Shown in pieces: positions 60,674 through 64,000 of a stretch of 64,000 bases of DNA. Below the pieces are notes generated by a model. The model was given only the letters and a program-made list of their open reading frames with translations, had not been told where the DNA came from and did not search any database. Made by a program: the position numbers and the translations under genes. Every line of letters begins with the position of its first letter. The first letter of the stretch is position 1. The DNA comes from Apostichopus japonicus (taxonomy: Eukaryota; Echinodermata; Holothuroidea; Aspidochirotida; Stichopodidae), in contig NC_092573.1 in assembly GCF_037975245.1 (NCBI RefSeq), forward strand, positions 22,475,265 to 22,539,264. Reading direction: 5' to 3'.

Positions 60674-62211
60674 AGTGCGCGTGGAGTGCTTGCCGTATAT
60701 ATTAGGAAGAACTTTCCGGTTGTTCATGGTGTTAATTTTTGGGAGGACAACACACCAGGAGTATAGTCATGTAGGTACCTACAAAGTGAGGGCGCTTGTG
60801 ATCGCTGTGACAGGCTCAGAATGAGTTGGCTACGCAGCTAGCCTCTGAAACTGCAAATGTACAGAGACTATGTGAAACTTTAAGTTTCAACGTCGAGTAA
60901 TGTAGGTATCGTTAACTTGGCCAGTAATGCCAATATTGTAGCGCGCACGCGCACTACAATAAAAATATCAAAACTTACCAACCGACATGACAAGAACAAT
61001 ACAAAGTACATAACCAAAGAGTCTAACGTTACAAAATCCCCCGCCCCCCCCCCCCCCCCAGAAAAGAAGAAAAGAGAATAAAGAAGACAGCAGACTAAAA
61101 ATCGACGGGAGGAGGAGGGGTTAGGTGTATGTTGTGGTCAAAACGAATCACTCTATACAAATGTCACCAATCAGAGCGGTATGCATAGTAGAATAGCGCC
61201 ATCTTATTATCTTTTAACGATATGTACCGTGCATGCTACATCAAACAAATTGGCCGAGCTAAGATGGCGTTAAACTAAATTCTCTGATATTTCTTGGTCA
61301 ATTAAGCACATTTTGTCGCATTTAACTGCCAGCTACTATAACTTATTGAATTTAATTGTTCTTCTGGATATTATTAGTAAATCCTTTAACTCATTCAGAC
61401 AAGATGTATAAAGAAAATCAGCAATTATCATGTCTTTCTTTCAGGGTTTAAATAGGGTAATCAATTGAAATGGAATCCAGTCATCAATTCCTAACGTGGT
61501 ATTAGTATTAAAATGAATCAGTGAATACATGCAAGATGGTGACAATTGTGGTCGTTAAATTGAAATTTGGTGAGAAGTTTGGCGCCATTTACGGGTGTTA
61601 CATGGCTTCAAACTGAATCAACTTTTTTAACTTCGGCCACAATGTGAGGAGATAAAATAAATATATAAATGAATAAAAGAGACAGAACGATTTTCCTTCT
61701 CTGTCAAATTCTGCAGCGTTTTAGTTTTAAGGGATTAAAATTGGATGTATTGAGAATTGAAAGACTATGACTTGAAAAGTTGTGAGTTGAATAAAGATTT
61801 AAATTCTTGGAAAGTGGACTGTCAGTCGCAAAGAGTTTCAAATACAAATTATTTATATTTTCCTCCCTGTTATGATGTCACATGACATGATACCTATCAT
61901 GCCTTCATGAAGAAACTAAGATGGGTGATCCTTCGGTTCAAACTGATACAGTTTTATACTATTTAATCAGACTTTATAGATGAAAAATCAAGCGCTATTT
62001 CCAAACAGCTAAATTTGCTCGAAGCAAGCTAGTATTATGATAATTGTTTTATAGTATAAGTATAGGTCGGCACTTTTAAGGAACAGGATTTGTAACGGAA
62101 TATTTTAAACATTTACCAAACACGTTAAGGTCTCCATAATTCCAAACTTACTCACTGCACATATTTCATTTCAAACAGTTGGTGTCTTGGGAAGTCGTAG
62201 GTGAGGTCACT

Positions 62212-62420
62212 CAGGGGGGTAGGAAGCTTCCAAAAAGTGGGGGGGGGCACAAAATCAGAGGGGCACTTTCTCATTCCACATACACAAGTCGTTAAGATAT
62301 TCAAGAGACAGTTCTTCATCAAAGGGGCACATATTATTTGCCAGTATAGGGCACATTTGCAATTTGTGGAAAAAAAGGAGGGGCACGTGCCCCCAGTGCC
62401 CCCCGAGCTCCTACCCCCTG
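62212..62420. mobile_element. hAT-type MITE, 209 bp, perfect 8-bp target duplication
   Basis: The ends are CAGGGGGGTAGGAAGCTTCC and, read inward from the right, CAGGGGGTAGGAGCTC. AGGTCACT occurs on both sides (62204-62211 and 62421-62428). It contains repeated GGGGCAC motifs and no ORF. Confidence 0.85.
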
Positions 62421-63243
62421 AGGTCACTACACCTTTTACAGTAAATCTATGAAAGGAGCAAGCCAACTATATAGTGACATAAAACTAATTAACACACACT
62501 CAGAGTATACACACTTGTTACGCGATGTAGGCCGCAGTAGTAATTTTAAACAGCATCCTAAAGTTCGAGGCGCACAAATTTCAATAACATTTCATGCTGC
62601 AGCAAGTTTGATACAAATCTTACTAACTACCGTGTATGAAGTTACATAAACTGGCCTTTATACCCTGGAGAGAACCCTTCTTTTGTACAAAATTATATTT
62701 ATTTCTGCAAACATTATCAAATATAGTAGAAATCTCGAGAGAAATTGAATTTACACAGCTATACTATTATACTGAAGGCAATTTATGACTAAATGAATGC
62801 AAACTGCTATAGTTTGCTGTTACGATGCTTGAAATGGTCTCTCCGGTCGCTGAGAGCTAGATACGGTAGCTTGACTTGTATGCCTGTAAGTTACGATAAG
62901 TATATGGTATGGGTGTTTAAATGTGGGTCGATATACCAATAGTTCTATCACCTAATTATGCTAGAAAGTCAAAATTATGGCCAGCCATGCTCAAACTTTA
63001 TAATGTCATATCCCGCCATCTTCAAAGCATTTTGTGTCACTGCAACATAACTGTCTAATTGGACACTTCTATGTCTCAGGGAACCTTGGCCTTTGGGCTG
63101 GGTTGTTTTTGGAGGGAGGGGGGGGGGCGTCATGGGAACTAATGTTAAACACTTTCAGTCATTTTAGATGCTAAAATTTGGGACGAATACGGATAACACT
63201 TACATCTGTCAGTACCGTTGGTTTAGAACGTTGTAATTTAGAT

Positions 63244-63352
63244 ATAGCTTATATATATAGCTAAGTAAAGCTTATATAGCTATATTTATAGCTTTCATAG
63301 CTATATATAGCTTGTATAGCTATATATAGCTTACTTAGATATATAAAGCTTA
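63244..63352. repeat. Self-complementary TATAGCTATA-rich repeat
   Basis: AGCTATATATAGCTT, AGCTTATATAGCTATA and related units recur about eight times in 110 bp. Most units are palindromic around AGCT. Confidence 0.75.
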
Positions 63353-63356
63353 TTGT

Positions 63357-63525
63357 CATAGGCGTACGGGACCATCTCGGTTTGGGGGGGGGGCAGAAAC
63401 TTTTGTGCCCGAAAGTTCCCGTGACACTATCTAAGCGGAGCGCCACCATCGGTTGGCGCGTAGCGTAGAAGAAATTTTTTGGCAAAATGTGCCTCTGAGA
63501 TTGCCGGAAATGGCACTTCTGAGGC
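63357..63525 (+). mobile_element. Probable hAT-type family B 5' fragment
   Basis: A GGCGTACGGGACC start followed by a G-run and ACTATCTAAGCGGAGCGCCA resembles positions 44521-44580 of the family B element. The rest and the right end are missing or too diverged to see. Confidence 0.35.
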
Positions 63526-64000
63526 CTTGCAAGTTGCATCTAAACATTCTTTATTTTATAATCTCAAGTTGAGAAATTTTCACTCCCCCAAAAATTTGGT
63601 AAATTAGAAGAAGAAAAAATGGTAAAATCACTTTGAAGGGGAAAAATAGGACAGTATATTTTTTAAGCTCCTATTTAGTTACGGTATTTATTATTTTAAC
63701 ACAGTACTCAGCTACCTCCAAAAAAATACATTGTAGCCGGGAAAATGTCGCTGTGTCGGGTGAGACGGCAATTTGTCTCACAAAAAAAGTATAAAAAATA
63801 ACAAAGAATATGATAAACCTGTACTTTTAGGCTTGTAGGCACTCCCCCCCCCCCATCCCACCATCCATGAAGAAGAAAATGTTTCTTATATACACTCATG
63901 TCTGGGATGTCCAGGTATACAGTTGACTAGTTAGAAAAAATGTTTACTGCGGTTTTTTCACTTCAGAGACTGCTAATCTCCATGCATGCATGTCACCACG

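Larger units (their letters stand above)
60674..64000. other. Region without a recognised gene
   Basis: It contains a poly-C run near 61045, a hAT-type MITE at 62212-62420, an AGCT/TATA self-complementary stretch at 63244-63352, and a probable family B fragment starting near 63357. No reading frame with gene-like features was found. Confidence 0.5.

Overview
The window is nuclear DNA from a metazoan: AT-rich, with long introns, many microsatellites and many poly-G/poly-C tracts. The genes (a mitochondrial ribosomal protein, a FAST-kinase-domain protein and an Rv2258c-type methyltransferase) and the repeat types (T2/Kolobok-like TTAA elements, hAT-type miniature elements, a THAP/P2X7-domain remnant) fit a marine invertebrate, perhaps a deuterostome such as an echinoderm. 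The species cannot be settled from the sequence alone.

Three genes can be rebuilt exon by exon with matching splice phases. On the minus strand, MRPL54 (mL54; two exons, 10599 to 8845) lies just upstream of a FASTKD-family gene (five exons visible, 8691 to 1236). The FASTKD gene runs off the left edge before its expected C-terminal RAP domain. Both products should act in mitochondrial gene expression, and only 153 bp separate the MRPL54 stop from the FASTKD start. On the plus strand, one four-exon gene of 369 codons spans 19078-55938. It encodes a SAM-dependent class I methyltransferase with an N-terminal winged-helix segment, and its three introns are about 6.4, 12.3 and 17.1 kb.

Region by region: 1-10.6 kb holds the two mitochondrial genes, a decayed hAT-like element and a TTAA-flanked foldback element in FASTKD intron 2. 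10.6-19 kb is almost empty apart from one orphan exon-like segment. 19-56 kb is the methyltransferase gene. Its introns carry most of the repeats: a 54-bp tandem array, a 650-bp GAT/GGTGAT array, several minisatellites, three copies of a ~366-bp hAT-type MITE with 8-bp target duplications, a 31-bp inverted repeat, and a THAP/P2X7-domain remnant. 56-64 kb has no recognisable gene.

The most unusual object is at 58863-60673. It is a 1.8-kb element with 43-bp terminal inverted repeats and a possible 6-bp target duplication. It is built almost entirely of short palindromes centred on GATATC or GATATGTACATATC. In the first part these recur at close to 21 bp, about two turns of B-DNA. It also carries six perfect TGACGTCA sites and a 13-bp perfect hairpin in a unique core.
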